The notes beneath the pieces are model-generated. The model saw only the letters and a list, made by a program, of their open reading frames with translations, ran no database searches and had not been told where the DNA came from. A stretch of DNA of 64,000 nt from positions 300,105 through 364,104 of the forward strand of contig JAGFBZ010000714.1 in assembly GCA_018398805.1 (NCBI GenBank), written 5' to 3'. Below, piece by piece: positions 1 through 14,800 of the stretch. Numbering within the stretch: the stretch's first letter is position 1; every line of letters begins with the position of its first letter. This stretch comes from Hirundichthys speculiger. Taxonomy: Eukaryota > Chordata > Actinopteri > Beloniformes > Exocoetidae. The position numbers and the translations under genes were made by a program.

Positions 1-470
1 ATGTATGAAATATGAATCGAATTCAGGAATCACACATACACATTTCAGGCTTCTCTGATCTTGCTTCTCCCACACTTTGAATATAGCGACATCCTCCAAA
101 TGCTGAATCAAACTCAAGGTCCGTTGCTTTGCTTTACAAGTGTAGCTTGTGGTGAAAAGTTGAGAACAGTTCAGTATTTCAAGTAGTAGTCACTACAGTT
201 ACAAACGTCAGGTTCACCCACTCTAAAGTGGTAACGCATATTTTTAATCCTGCGTAAGTGCAAAATGTACAAGAAGTGTTTTTCTAGGTCGTGTTGCTGT
301 TGGCTTCAACAGCTGCTCTGCACCTGGGGAGAGAACTTTTGACCCTTTTCTGTGTTGCGCTGTAGGCACCGAGACCAAAACAATGTCTGCTGTCAGCTTG
401 GTTTATTCTGGTATGCTTTGTTCTGATTAGTTGTCTCACTTCATTCCTCACTTTGTACTCATTTTTACAG
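1..470. other. pla2r1 intron sequence at left edge
   Basis: Intron before the CTLD2 exon. No CTLD1 exon end (LPYICKK type) was seen here. It ends with the acceptor atttttacag at 470. Confidence 0.6.
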
Positions 471-2068
471 AGAACTGGCAGTACATCCACACTGAGTGTG
501 CTGATGGCTGGTGGCCTCATAATGGTTTCTGCTACCATGTGCTGCCAGAAGCAGAAGCTGGAAGTTGGGAGAAGTCTTCCCAGGCCTGTGTCTCTCACGG
601 GGCAAACCTTACCAGCCTTCACTCTTTGTCAGAGGTGGAAATGCTGCTCATCCTCCTGGCTAACTGTAAGGATTAATGTGCAATACTCAATGTACTCAAT
701 AACACTGGATGTTGTGTTTGTCATAAATGATAGTGTTTTGTTTGTGTGTCCCATGGTGTGCCATCATGTGTCACAGTTGGGGAGAATGTCGAAGCTTGGA
801 TTGGTCTTTGGAAAAGGGCATCATCGCCAGCTGTGGAGTGGTCAGATGGTTCACCAGTAACTCTCACTCTCTGGCACCAGTATCACCCTATCCAGAACCT
901 GACAGATGCAACACTCTGTGTCAAAGTGGACAGGAAGGTGTGACAACTTGTAATAAACTCTTTTTTTTTTTTTAAATCCCTTTTAGATCTGCAGCTTCCA
1001 ATATTTAATAATTATCCTTAATATAATAAATAATGTAATACAACATTTAATAATAATATTATAATAGTTCATGAGGCTTCTTTTATGCTCAGTATTCTCT
1101 TTTGTCTAGAAAAGAATCAAAATAGGCCCAGTTTTCTGTTGTTCAAATTTTAAAATTAAAGTTTTCGTATTATGCTGACTTCTAGCTATTTCATAATAAT
1201 TTTGGTACCTGCAAAGTTGCTGTGCAGAACTCCAAAAGGCTAATTTCATTTCTCACTGATAAGGATCAACAATTATAAGGAGAGACATCTGGAAATGAGA
1301 GGATTCTGCCATAGGCAAAGCGCTATCAGTGTTAGTTCAGTTAAGAGTCTTTAAGGTCGTTTTCACACTGCCCCTGTTTAGGTCGGCCCAAAGGAGTTTT
1401 GGTCATGAATAGCTGGTCTCAGTACGGCTGTCCTCGAAACTCTGGTGTGGTTTGTTTGTGATGTGAAAATTGCATGACCTTGCTCCGACCCAACTATGGG
1501 GTGTATAGCACATGTTTGAGCGAAAGAGGCTTTCGTATTGTACTGGACAGCAGAAAGTAAATACGTAAGACAAAAGAAAGTATCACGAGCAGTCATGGAC
1601 AAATGATGTTTCTTGTGCATTTCCATAAAAAGGCTCTGCTATAACATTTGTAAACTTCATTTCTTTAAGAGTCCGTTCTTGTGTAAGATTGATAGTTCAG
1701 CATTATAAAAGTCTAGATTTTTTTTCCCCTCTGATTGTATATATATATTTTAAATTTCAGACAAGAAGAAGCACCGTATATCTCATTTAATCTGATGCAT
1801 ACATTTTATATTTTCAATTAGATTGATGATAAATTATCTGCAATTACTTCTTCCAAATCACATTATGTCAATTAAATAATGAAAAGACGATGTCCTCTTT
1901 TATAATGTTTTGTATGAATCAGTGGTTGTGAGAGTAAAATGCTAACCTCTGTCACAGAAAGGTAACTGGCTGTTAGCCTCATGTGATGAGCGACTGCCTG
2001 CCGTGTGCAGAAGAGAAAGCCAGAATCCAGATCAGCATCCTGGAACTTGGGATGAAGGATGTCCTGTG
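471..2068 (+). CDS. pla2r1: pla2r1 exons for CTLD2
   Basis: Three exons (471-665, 777-937, 1958-2068; entry phase 1, then phases 1, 0, 0). The first gives ECADGWWPHNGFCYHV and the SLSEVEMLL helix. The second gives EAWIGLWKR and EWSDGSPVTL. The third was found by eye and gives GNWLLASCDERLPAVCRR followed by a short linker ending in a Cys. Together they carry the WIGL core and the four conserved cysteines of a long-form CTLD. The third exon fits both flanking phases and has a good acceptor (ctgtcacag) and donor (gtaaga). Confidence 0.88.
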
Positions 2069-2748
2069 GTAAGAATATGAATGCAGAAGTACAAAAGTGC
2101 AACGACATCACCATGTATTCACCTGTTCATATATCTTTTAGCAAGCTACTGATGATACCATTAACGCTGATCAGAGGTTGAGTTTACCTGTAAAGTTACA
2201 TGGTTATGCATCTTTTTATCCTAAGTTGTACAACTTAGGGTTTAAAGTATTCCGGCACCGTGCTGGATTTCCAGCGCGCAGCGTTTGGCTGGGAGGGGGG
2301 ATCATTCTATCATTTTTAAAAATAGATTATTGATATCACTTTTGAGTTCACAAGCTCATCTGCAAATAATATGAGAGAAACACAACTCTCTTTCAAACTA
2401 ACTTTATTAGCCAATCATATGTAGAACAGGGCAGGTTTTGGAAAAATGTGCTTTAACCCAGTCCTTTATTGCAAAGGTGCTCGATAGCCCAAGCAGAGAG
2501 ACGTATCGTTGGAAAGTAGGATGGAGAATATAATCCTGAATCGGGGGAAGATGCCCTCCCAATTGATAAAGGATTTTAAAAAAATTGTTACCGGACGTGG
2601 ATAGAAGAGAGAGGGAAAGTTGATTAGCCTTTTAGTAGCTGATGTAAGAAGTTAAAAGAAGCAGGTGCTTGCTTCTACACTTTGTGTTTCACACAACTCC
2701 AGAGTTTGAAAAAAACTAGTTTAATGTTTTGGTTGTTAATTGAATAGT

Positions 2749-2824
<76 letters not shown>

Positions 2825-5800
2825 TTCCTAGAATTTAACATGTCGCCAAGGACAAGCGGTCAAGGACAAAGCTTAGCAGCAAAACCTGATATCAAATGTA
2901 CCCTAGTTATTATGGATTAACTACCATGTTGTAGTAACAATCCCCACTTCCACCACACACACCCTCACACACACAAAAGTTCAGGCTCAGGATCTTTTTT
3001 TGCTTTAACCCCTGACTACTTATTAAAAAGTCACCCGCAAAGTACCACAACTGTAGTTTTAAAATAGAAAAATGTGGCATCTGCAAGTACAAGATATTTG
3101 GTTTGAAATTGGTTCTTTTAGCTGTAATTTTGTCTGTATTTTCATGTATTCCTTGGTAAACGGGGCAAAAACCACACAGGGGCAGCGTATCATAAGAAAG
3201 TTCATGTGTCAGCTCTTGGCATAAGACACAACAAAGTTCACCTTTAGTGGAACAAAGTGTTATTACAAGGTGTGCCAGATTATCCCCAGCCATTAGCATG
3301 GTATTGTCAGCACATACAATCTAGATATGCCCATGTGGTCAGAAGTGGTATTGCTGCATAGCTTGGCTTTAACATCTGTGTCGTCCTAGTGTCATTTTAT
3401 GAAGACAAAGGGTGAATTCCAATTCCTCCCTTAACCCTTAATATCAAACCTCAATCTCAAAAATGCGTGCTCCCGTGTAGTGCAAGTGCTGTCCCGATTC
3501 TTAGAACGTCAAGTTGAGGGACGAGTGTGAGGGCTGTATCGCCCTCAATATTGAGATTCTCCGGCACAACCCTTGGGAGTAAGGGCTACCCAGAAGGCAT
3601 TGCGTATTTTCGCCAAGACATCTTCGAAAAGGATGGCAACAAAAAAAGCGAGCTACGAATGTAAGTATTTTCATAGTTAACAAAGATATAAATAAAATAA
3701 ATAAAAATTAAGATATAAATGCCACTTATTCTTCTTCTCCTTCTTCTTCTCCTTTGTTGTTGTCGTCGTCTTCTGGACAGACTGGACGTAGCTTTGGCGT
3801 AAGGCCGCCCCCCACAGTGTGAAGACATAACTGCTTTCAAAGGGTGTCCCATTTCTAAGTCACAAGATAGCCCTTACACTTACTTTCGAGGGCCAAAGAT
3901 TGAGGGTTAAGAGCGAGGGTTGAGATTGAGGGTTAAGGGAGGAATAAGAATTGGCCTACACAAGTCAGCGTTTAATAATACTGAAACAAGAGGACAGCCC
4001 TTATGAGAGCAATCAGGGACATAGGTGATTTCCAGCAGAATTTTCAGCCATAGCATTTTCAGCTGTGGAACGCTGGTTTTGGACGTGGCCAAAAACAGCA
4101 TATCCAACAAACTTGTGCTGACAGTGCTGTGGCATGGATGGAGATCTTTTCCAACACACAGTTGAAATGCTAGCGTATACACAGATTGGTTTTGTTTCAA
4201 AACAGTATTTTAAAAGTAATAGCGTTTATGTAGATGTAGCGTCTGTGTGGTCGTGTTGAGGACTGGTGACCTATTTTGGGTGTATCTGCCTCTCACCTAA
4301 TAACAGCTGGTATAGGTGCCCTCCTTGTGACATTAAACAGGATGATAAATATATATGAAATGGATAGACAGATAGATGTTTGTTAGGCTGATTGGTTGCT
4401 GTGTTACAATACAACACTGTAGAGAGCCACGCCTACTGCAGTTCAACTTCAGAGAAAGATTTCCCCTGGAAAAGAACAAAGAGCTGATTCATTTGACTGC
4501 TGACGCGTTGTCTGACTTTTATTTTGCTTTCTGACTTTCTTTACAAGTGCCCTGAGTCATCAGGCTACTTCATACCCTGGAACATGAGGACAAAACAATA
4601 ACCTGAGGGTTCAATATCAGCCAGCATGCTTGAGCAGTCTCTGGTGATTTTTTTTTTTTTTCAAGGGTTACAGCAAACACAGTTATGCTTTTTACTTAGT
4701 AGTGAGTAGTCTGTGTCAGACCAGATACAGGGGTTCAAGATTTTGGATGTTTCCCTTAGTTTTGGTTTTGCTTCTAAAGTGTTTCCATCAGGAATATACA
4801 AGCATTTAATCTGTAGTTTTAATGAAAACTCTAAATTCTCTCATTATGCGCTGTGAGTTGGGTGTCTGAACCCCATCAGGAGTCTTGGGGTAGGGGGGAA
4901 ATAAGGGGGGAAATTCACGCCACTTGTCAAAACACCCTCCCCACACCATGTATTCACATGCAGATCTATTTAAGCACAGATCTGCATGGAAATATACCAA
5001 AACACAGAACAAAACCTTTTCTCCAGATTAGGACTGAGTAGGTTTAAATTTTCAGTTGTCATACACAAGAAACTTTCATATAAAAGCAGATACTTGTAAG
5101 TTACTTTTGTATGACATATCCAAGCATTCATTTAGCTGTGGAAGTATATGGAATTATCCATTGCGATGCTTAGAAGTCGGTTCTGTGCTTTTTTCATTGA
5201 ACAGAAGAAACAGCATAATAAATGTGAATATATGAATAGATGATCTTGCACCTACAAGATAAGCAGAATTTGAATTCAAATTATAAACTTGGATCAAAAA
5301 AGGCTGCAGCAGTCTTTCATTACTGTCTGTGATCGAGACACAGTTTCCTTGATGCCAAAGACAGGGCCAGGTGGAGGGAAATGTTGACCTTATTAAAGCT
5401 GCTTTAATCCTGTGAGCATCACAAAATAAAATCAAGTTTTTCTTCAAATCTTCAAAGCCTGGGTGTGTCTGCCACACCCAGGCTTGCATCAACCAGACCT
5501 GCCTCGTCAGCTTTGCTGCGCTGTCTTTCTTTACCATTTTGGTATAGGTCAGAAAGAAAAAAAAAAACAATTTGCATCTCTTTAAACTTTTGTGTTGGAT
5601 AGGGGCATGCCCATAATGCAGCGTGTGGAAACAACTATGACATAGAGTCAGAAGGTATTAGTAGAACCACTGGCTAAACATGCCACAATGTCCCTTTTAG
5701 ACAGCAAATGTAGGAAATATTTTACCTTTGGCACTTTAAATTCACATTAGCTTTATGACACTATTTGAATATTTATTAAAATTTGGCCATTTTCAGTGGG

Positions 5801-8800
5801 TTGTTTTCAGCTTTGGAGGCTGTTATTTCCTGTATCAAAGAATACTTTGAAAATGGTAACTTAAGGCAGGAGAAGATTATTGCTTGGGACTAGCAACCCT
5901 TTGACAGGTTCATCCCAGTAGTCAGTTTCCTGTGAGTCAGACTGTACAAAACCAAGAAATATTGATGCAGGTATTGTAGTATAAGGAGCGACAGACAGTG
6001 TAATTTAAAATGCTAAAATAGTTAAGTGACTGAGGGACACAGGGAGGGGATGAAACGCATGCCGCCTATTTAACAGAGGGTTCTTTGAGGAGGAAGAGTT
6101 TTCCATCCAAAATCTCTTAAACAGACATTAGTGTCTGCTTTTGTGTTTGTGGGCTGTATCAATTAGCTCTGTTGTCTGCAATGGGTCAGTGAATATGTTA
6201 GAGAGGTTACATAAGTAGAAAGCTATGTCTCATGAAAATACAGTGGGAAAAAAAAAGAAAAGTGACAAAGTGACGACAGCATGGTGGTATGGTGGTTGGC
6301 ACTGCTGCATCACAGTAGTCCTCACTGTGTCTGTGCTACTTGGGCTTCCTCACTTAATCTAAAAACTTGCATTTTTAAGGTTGATTCTAAATTTACCATG
6401 CATTGTTACTTGTCCTGACTCTGTTTTACTCAGGGAAAGCTGAAGTAGATTCCAGCCCCCTGTGACTATGAACAGCATGAAACTGGTGTATAAAACATGA
6501 GTATTGATCACTGGATTTTTACTTTTTTACTTCTTTTAGGGATGGAAACGACATAGCCATTCCTGTTACACAGTGACTAGTCATGAACAGAACTATGAAG
6601 ATGCACTGATGGGCTATTACTGCAAGGCCCCTCTCCTTACTGTGGAAAACAGGTCTTTGACTAAGCAAACGATTTATTGTCTTGACAAAAAAAAAAAAAA
6701 TCAACATTTATTGATTTATCTAAACATATCAGACTGTCTTCTCATTTCGTATCTTCCTCATGCTGGCAGGTTTGAGCAGGCATATATCAACAGTTTGCTG
6801 AGTGCAAGTGGAGCCAACAGTAGCACGTATTACTGGATTGGGCTCATGGACCAGCAGAAGAGGGGGGAATACGACTGGATCTCCCATAATGGCTCCTCTC
6901 CACCTCTCACCTTCACAAACTGGAACAAACACCAGCCAGGTGACAAATTATTTAAATATAATTGTGTAGTAATTAGTAATGAACACATCGTGGTTGTGTT
7001 TTTTTTTTTGTTGTTGTTTTCTTGAAGGGGGGGTGTAATGTCTAAAATTGTATCTTCCTTCATCTCTTCCATTCCCCAGTCAGTGCTGGTGGCTGTGTTG
7101 CCATGTCTGGTGGACCTGCACTGGGTCGCTGGGAAGTGAAAGACTGCAAGTCCCACAAAGCCATGTCATTGTGTGAGCAGAGCATCAGCAGCTACCACGA
7201 CGTTCGTCTACCAGAACACCACATCGATGCCTATGCCCCCTGTCCTCCAGGCTGGGAATCACACTCTGGGTTACTTCACTGTTTTAAGGTTGTGCTCTCC
7301 CGGTTTGGCCTATCTCACATCTCTGACCCTTAACTGTTTTCAATTATTTTATGTCTACCCAGAAAGCTTTTTGGATTATTTTGTACAAAGAAACTTACAG
7401 AGTTAACTGTTAAAAAGAGGAAAGAAAAATGAACATAATTGGTTTAATCTAAAGTGCATTTCCTGAAAGTCTAAATCAGTGATTCCCAAAGTGTGGGCCG
7501 CGCCCCCCTGGTGGGCCGTCGCGGTACTGCAGGTGGGCCATGAGAGGTCATTAAAATTAAACAAATATGTTTTAAATCCTCGATCTTTTTTAAATATGTT
7601 TTTAATTACTGTAAAATATTAACGACATGATTTAAAAACATTAAGAAGTAACAAAACAAATCAGTTAAATGTTATTCTACCGTCATCTTAACTTAATATG
7701 ACAAGTATCACCCTATTTGTTGACCCCTTACATTAATATCAGAACATAGCTTCTAGTCCTGAATGTTGATCACAGTTGTGATTAAAGGTTTCGGTGGGCC
7801 GTGGAGATTTTTCACATTTCAAATTGGGCCTTGGTATTCTGAAGTTTGGGAATGGCTGGTCTAAATGTTACTGCTGTTTTCTACCATTTGTGATCATTCA
7901 TAGTGGATTCTAAATGTATGCTCTTTTTTGCCAGCAGACATTGAATGATGTTGCTGAAAAATACCCAGAAAGTTTACATGAGAAAGAAAATGAAAAGGAC
8001 AGAAAATGTTACTAATTTCTGCTCTTTCAGCCCAGCTGACCTGAAATGTTGCTGTTCTAGGTGTTTCATGATGAGAAAGTCCTGATGAAGCGCTCCTGGG
8101 TGGAAGCAGACTTCTTCTGCCAGGCCCTTGGGGCTCAGCTGGCCAGTTTCCAGCACTATGAGGACCAGGAGTTTGCAAAGCACCTCCTCAGTACCATGTT
8201 TGAAGGGTTGGTACAGCCCACTGGGGCTTTTCAGTTATGACTATTAGAAGAACTGTTAAATGCACCAGTTGAGTTTTTGTTGTTTTATTATTATTTTTAT
8301 GTTTATTATCTTTATTTATTTATTTGTTTATTTTGCATAGTGCAGGGAATACAGACTGTGGGTTTAAGTTATGTGTGTTGTCTCCAGGGGATCATTGTTT
8401 TGCAGGAAAGAATAACTCCCACAAAGATCACAGACTTGTATTATTGTAATATTGTATAGAGGATCACTATTGCTGTTATTGATAAAAATAATGAAATTGA
8501 AGTTTGGAGCACTTTTCAGAAGAATTGAAGTACATAGTTGCATAATAGGAAAGTACAGGATGAGTTTCTAGGATTTAGTGACATCTGCTGACAAAGTTAC
8601 TGATTGCAGCTAATTAAATAGCTTTCCTGCCTCACCCTCCCCTGACCTAAGAGATGTAAATTATTTGATTACTGTATTTTCCACATCACAAGGCGCACCG
8701 GATGATAAGGCTCAGTCTCAATTACGAGGGTCTATTTCTGTACTTAAGCCATATATAAGGCACACCGTTTTATCAGGCGCATGCTAAAACAAGCCAACGG

Positions 8801-11800
8801 AAGCCAAAACATATAATTTGGTTAAACTATATTCTACTACATATTTAAAAATACACACATTATATTTTTTGATCAATCCTCTGTATTTGAATTGAACAGC
8901 TGGGCAATTTCGCCATCAAATATGCCAGGTTCCCTCTTGTCGTCGTGAGAGTCAGTTTTGTTGCCGTCCTGTTTACACCAATGTCCAGCGGTTGGAGTTC
9001 TTTTGTTTAATCCTCCCGGAACGATGGAAATCTCCGAAATTCACTTGCTTCACTTGGTTTTTCACAGTAGCAGTTGACATGGGCGCGCACAGGAGTCACA
9101 GATCAACAGAGACGGTGATGCGTGGAAAAAAACCATCCGGTCTCTTTACATACAGCTCTCTCAGCCACGCGATCATTTTCTCCTCGTTCCATCCAGCCCT
9201 TTTGATTAGGCCTTAATGATGACTCCAGCTAGAAACTTTTCTTTTTGCAGTGTCTTTCTCTTAAAAACAACATTTTTACAGATTTTGGAAATCAGCGCAT
9301 ACATAAGGCACACCGGGTTAAAAGATCGCACCGTAGATTTTTGAGAAAATTAAAGGCTTTTAAGTGCGCCTTATAGTGCGGAAAATACGGTAACTTGATT
9401 TCCTTTGCTAGTTTCAGTGTGTTGCGATTGAGCCCTGAAGGTAAAGTCACCAACTAATCTGCTTTGAAATCAACATGCAGAAAGAGCCAGAGGATTTTTG
9501 TTTGAGGACCTCAGATTGTGCACAGTGTGATGAGAGCAACTGTTAATTATCGTTTATATAGAAAACGAATTGTGTTGCTTAAAGTGGAGGAATTTGCTTT
9601 CAGTTTCAGGTTTTCAGAAAAAGTCTAGCAGCTGCATTTCTTAAGCCTGAAGTAATCTAATTGTGAGTAGGTAAGGCATTGCAAACAAGTCCTACATCTT
9701 TAAAGCTTAAGACTTCTTTCATTTTTGAATATTTGATGAGTTTAAATTACCAGACAGAAGGGAAAAATGTAGTATTTCTTGGCCAATAAAGACGTAATTT
9801 TTCATTGAACAATCTGTTGAAAATAGGACACGATAACATCATAAAAAAAATGCAAGTATCCCGTTTTAACATCTAAATGATCAAATATGATCAGATATGT
9901 TAGGAACATTGTAACTACTTCCATAAACATGAAAAATGTCTTTCACAAGAGTGTAAATGAGGCAAATCGGTCATTCGTGCCAAAGCACACATCTCATAAA
10001 AAAATGAATCTTTCTCATGTGAACTTACTTATCTTGCAGAGTGTTTCTTTTTTTGTTCCTCTTTTTTTTGTGTTACTTTTAGAACAGAGGGTCGCTGGTT
10101 CTGGGTGGGTTTGAATAAGAGAGATCCTGAACGTCTGGGAGTCTGGGAGTGGTCTGATGGTTCTCCTGTAAGTGCACAGAAATGTCATCTGAAGGGTTCA
10201 GATTAGTAGTTATTCTACACGCTGTGATATTCGGAAGATGAGCATTATTCTAGTTTTATCTCCGTGTTTTCACAGGTGGTTATGTCTTTCATTGAAGATA
10301 AAAATGAAGAGGATGACAGGAGGGACTGTGCTGTGTACAGTGACCTGACCAACGCTCTCATGCCACAAGCCTGTGACACCAAACATGAGTGGATCTGCAA
10401 ACTGTCCAGGGGTAAACCCCTTACACCCCACCACTCTGCACACAGTCTAAACTTTATATCAGTAGCCTCCCTTATTTACCAGACTTTGTTTTATATTGCA
10501 GGTGATAAACTGAAAAAGCCATACTGGTACACTGAGCGTAAGTAAAATTGCTTTTTGACAAACTTCACTGCAGATGTTACCAAGTTGGCTGCTCAGGCAA
10601 CATATCAGCACTGAGTGCATAAGCTTTCTTATGACAGAGAGCGAGCCCTGGGTGTTTTACCGCGGAGCTGAGTACCTGCTGGCCAAGCAGCCCTTCGACT
10701 GGCACTCTGTCTCCCTGGCTTGTCAGATGATGGGAGCCCAACTGCTGTCCATTCACTCCAGAGAGGAGCTGCACTTTGTCAAGGAGCGTCTGCATCGGGT
10801 TTGTCACTACCAGCGTACTTATGCTGATTTTCATTTGCAAATGCCACATGTAAAGACATCTTTATGATCACTTTGAAGTTGTGGCAGACTCACTGTGGTT
10901 ACAGCACAGGTTTTCTGATTATTATTTTTTTGAATACAACAGATTGTCACAGTTTGGTTTTCAAAGAAGTGAAAAGTGATGGTAAATTATCTGAAAATAC
11001 ACAACTTAATCTAAGATTATTGCACAAAATGATATCTGTAAACATTGCGCTCCAGAGTACAGTAATTACAGCATTATTCATGGTGAATCCCACCTCTTCA
11101 TCTCTCATGACAATTATAAATGTGCATTTGAGATTTAATCTTTGTTTATATTCCCGCCATGTAATAGCACTGATCTTAGTTATTGCAGGAACGTGTTCTT
11201 TTTGTTCTGCACACTCAAGACTACTTAATCACGGACGTTAATCTTCATGAATGGTCTTTTAGATCCATTCTTTAGACAGCTCACATTCACTGGAAAACCG
11301 ACAAGTGTGAACACAATGGCACTCTGGTTTTTCATACAAACTCAAGTGTTTGCAGACACCCATCTACAAGCTGAAATGCACCTCATACGTGCACACTTTA
11401 ATGCTCGAGTGCCCTCACACAGAGGAAGAAGAAAGAGGCTGTCTATTGGCAGCAGCCTCCTGGATCACACTAAAGAAGGGTCTTGCAGTGTCAAGGCTTT
11501 TGAAGGGATAATGGGAACAAAACAAGACTATGAAAGAAGGAAAGCTCAGGCAAGGAATTCATCTGAAGGGGCGGTGTCGTTTGCAGGGGGGTTCAAGTAA
11601 AGCTCCGTTTTTTTGTTGTTGTTTTTTTTTTTTTGTTTTGTTTTTTGTTTTTTTTTTTATCACTGTTCAATTGTGTGTCCTTAGTTCTCTTTGGGTCCAA
11701 CTGACTGGTGGATCGGCCTGTCCGTTGGCCAGCCTGGAGAGGAGTTCAGGTGTGTAAGTGCTTTGGAGCTAAATGTTTTCTGTGTCTGTCACTTATTTAA

Positions 11801-14800
11801 TTTGACACTGTTCAGCACTGCCAGTATGCACTATTTGTGTTGTTACAATGTTCACCAGTTTGTCACTAGTGTTTCGAAAATAACTGTTCTAACATGTTAG
11901 AACGAGCACATATATTTGGTTTGCAGGTACGATATTTTTGATTAGAGAAATTTGTCAAAATGTGAAAGAGGAAAATATGTTGCATAGTTTAGAAGCTTTT
12001 AACAAAGCCACAGGTAATATGATGTAAGCTAGGGCTCATGGGGTTTCACTCGAGGGTTAGCCAACACAGAGACCAGACTTAAACCTTATTGAGAATCTTT
12101 GAGATGTCCTAAAAAAGACTTTAATTAGTGGTTCAACTCACATATCTTCAAAATATAAGACCTTGAGGAAAAATGAATGCAGCTCTTAAAGGAAATATTG
12201 CAGAAACTTGTCAGAATAAGATTTCAGCAAATGCACACTGTGATCAAAGGTAAGAGTTGTACAGAAGAATGCATGAAGCATTTAAAAAAAATGAGCCATC
12301 CATGCTTTGAAGGTGTGATTTTCAAACATCAGTTAAATGTCAGATTTAGGAGAAAAGAGACGAGAAAGCACTAAAATGGAAATTGAGTAGATAAAAGTGG
12401 CATGACAGTCAGGTTTGACCACGGTATCGTTTACGGAACAAGAAGAGAGACTGAGCACAGGTGAGATTAATTAAATACAGTAATTAAACACAAGTGTTAA
12501 AGAACAGATTATGTTGGAGTGTTTTACTACATTGTTCCTCTGCAGTGGTTTGATAGCAGCTGATTGAACATTAGGCACCACCAGCTGTTTATAACAGTGG
12601 AGCAAAGTCATATTCACACAACAGTGTTAGAAAATGCTAATTTATGAGCATTTCTACCTGTGTCATTGTTTGAATGGAAACTAATGAGCACATCTGTGGG
12701 TCTGTGCTGATAGTGGAGTCTCTCTCCATACAAGCAGTTTGAGTTTGTTCCATGTTGCCTGTAGTAAGTTGAACTCATTTGATGTATCAGTTGGTTTCCA
12801 TCAGGGCTGCCCTTTGCCACAGACTCTGTTCAGGATTTTTATGAACTGAATTTATAGGTGCAACCACGGGGCAGACAAGGTCCAGTTTGGTGATGTCAGG
12901 ATGTCCTCTCTGCATTTTGTAAATGATCTGAGAATCAGCACCTCCAAATCTGAGATGATGATTCTCAATCAGAAAAGGGTGGAAAACCCTCTCCAGGTTT
13001 GGGGTAAGGTGTTGCCGCAAGAAGAGGACTTAAAGTACTCAGGGTCTTGTTTTGAGATGCAGAAGAATGGACCAGGAGGGTCACAGGGAGATTGGTGCGC
13101 CTGTGTGGTGACGAAAGGGCTGAGTCAAAAGGCACGGCTCTTTGTTTACCGGTTGATCTACATTCCTACCCTCATCTATGGTCACAAACTGTGGGGCGTG
13201 ACTAAAACAATTAGATTAAGGACACAAGTGGCTGAAATGCAGGCTGGCTGCACTCTTTCTCCAAGATAGGATGAGCTGCTTCACCATTTGGGAGGGACGC
13301 AGAGGAGAGTTGCTGCTCCTCCACTTCAACAGGAGTCACTTCAGGTGGTTTGAGAAACTGCTTGGGATGCCTCTTGGATCCCTCCCTGGGAAGGTGTTTC
13401 AGGCATGCTGGACCAGCATAGGTAGACCTGGGACACGTTATGTTTCCTGGCTGACTTGGGAACACGTCGGTATTCCCCGCTGAAGTGCTGGAGGGGATGA
13501 ATGGGGACAGAGAGGCTTTTCTGCCTAGGTTGCTTCCCAAACTCTGATAAGTGGTAGTTGATGGATGGGTACAAACAGCTAGAGTTACATGAATGAAAAT
13601 ATAGTGACAGCATCAATAAACTTATCATGTAACTTCTTTTTCAGGTGGAGTGACAAGACAGAGGTGGTATATCAGCACTGGGATGATGCGAGTGTTCGTG
13701 GTGGCCTCAGGAAAAGCGGCATGTGTGTCAGCATGTCTTCTTCAACAGGTAACTGCGTAACACACATTGCCTACTTACAACGTGGCAGGACTCTAATTTG
13801 CTGGGTGTCTCTCAGGGAAATGGTCAACGAATAAATGTGGTGACCTGCACGGCTACGTGTGCAAGAGAAAGACAGTGTCAGTGGTGGAGACCCCCCGAGA
13901 GCCACACTACATCGGCGGGTGTCCAGAGAAATGGCTGTACTTCGGACACAAGGTTCAAATGAACACTTTGACACACGCAAATGGGCAAACCTCACACGAC
14001 AGAACTTAAATAAACCTCACAGGAGTGTATTCATTTCATCCAGTTTTTATGTTTGATTCCAAATAAATTTTAGTTTGTAGCTTTAATTTTTTGTCTTATT
14101 TTTTATAGCTCCTTAACCTTGCATAGCCTTAGTAATCATTACTTAGCTGTACCTCAGCACTGCTATTTCTCTTGTGTTTTAAATGACACACAGTTTACAT
14201 AGCTTTTGATCTAATACTCAGTGAATAAACATTTAACATTTAAAGGGAGTTTTATTAATGCATTTGTCATTACTCCTATGAATGATAACATTAATTATTC
14301 TATTTCACTTTAAATAAAAAAAAAAACTAAGTAGAGTGGCTTTAAAGTGAAGTGCTGGTATCCAATGATTGTCCACCTTTTAAACACTGCTACACCCTAT
14401 TATATACTTTTTATATCGCACATAGTTCAAAGAGTGGCTCATTTTAGTTGGCTCTCCCTCCAGTAAAGCGCTCTAAAACAACCAGTTCGTTAAATTCTCA
14501 GCTGCATCTGATGTTTGAGCTTGATGTTTGTGTTTCCTTTCACTGTTTCTGGGTGAACTATGTCGTCAACCTGAGGATGGTCCCCTACTGATGGTGTTCA
14601 AGCTGAGTAAACATAAAAAAAAGTAAATAAATGAAAACCCATTGTCTTTTAAATCAGAGGAAGCGATATCTTCATTTTTGGAGATATAGTATTTTCATTG
14701 AACCATAATATACAGTGCATTCACTTTGTCTTTATCCTATATTGGATTGCTGACAGAAAATGAAGAGAAAGAAGGAACAGCTGGACTCAAAATAGGGGCC

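Larger units (their letters stand above)
2069..6539. other. pla2r1 intron between CTLD2 and CTLD3
   Basis: About 4.5 kb. Holds a (TA)n tract (2752-2821), an inverted-repeat element (about 3414-3955), a SINE 3' fragment (4257-4350) and a SINE (6268-6500). No further coding exon recognised. Confidence 0.7.

Noticed and set aside
2910..3299. 129-codon open frame on the reverse strand
   Set aside because: No domain, no splice context, inside a pla2r1 intron.
5154..5570. 138-codon open frame on the reverse strand
   Set aside because: No known motif; it lies in an intron and starts in a homopolymer-rich stretch. Chance frame.
8211..8216. GTACAG as donor of the pla2r1 exon at 8061
   Set aside because: It would end the exon in phase 0, while the next exon needs phase 2; GTTGGT at 8207 fits.
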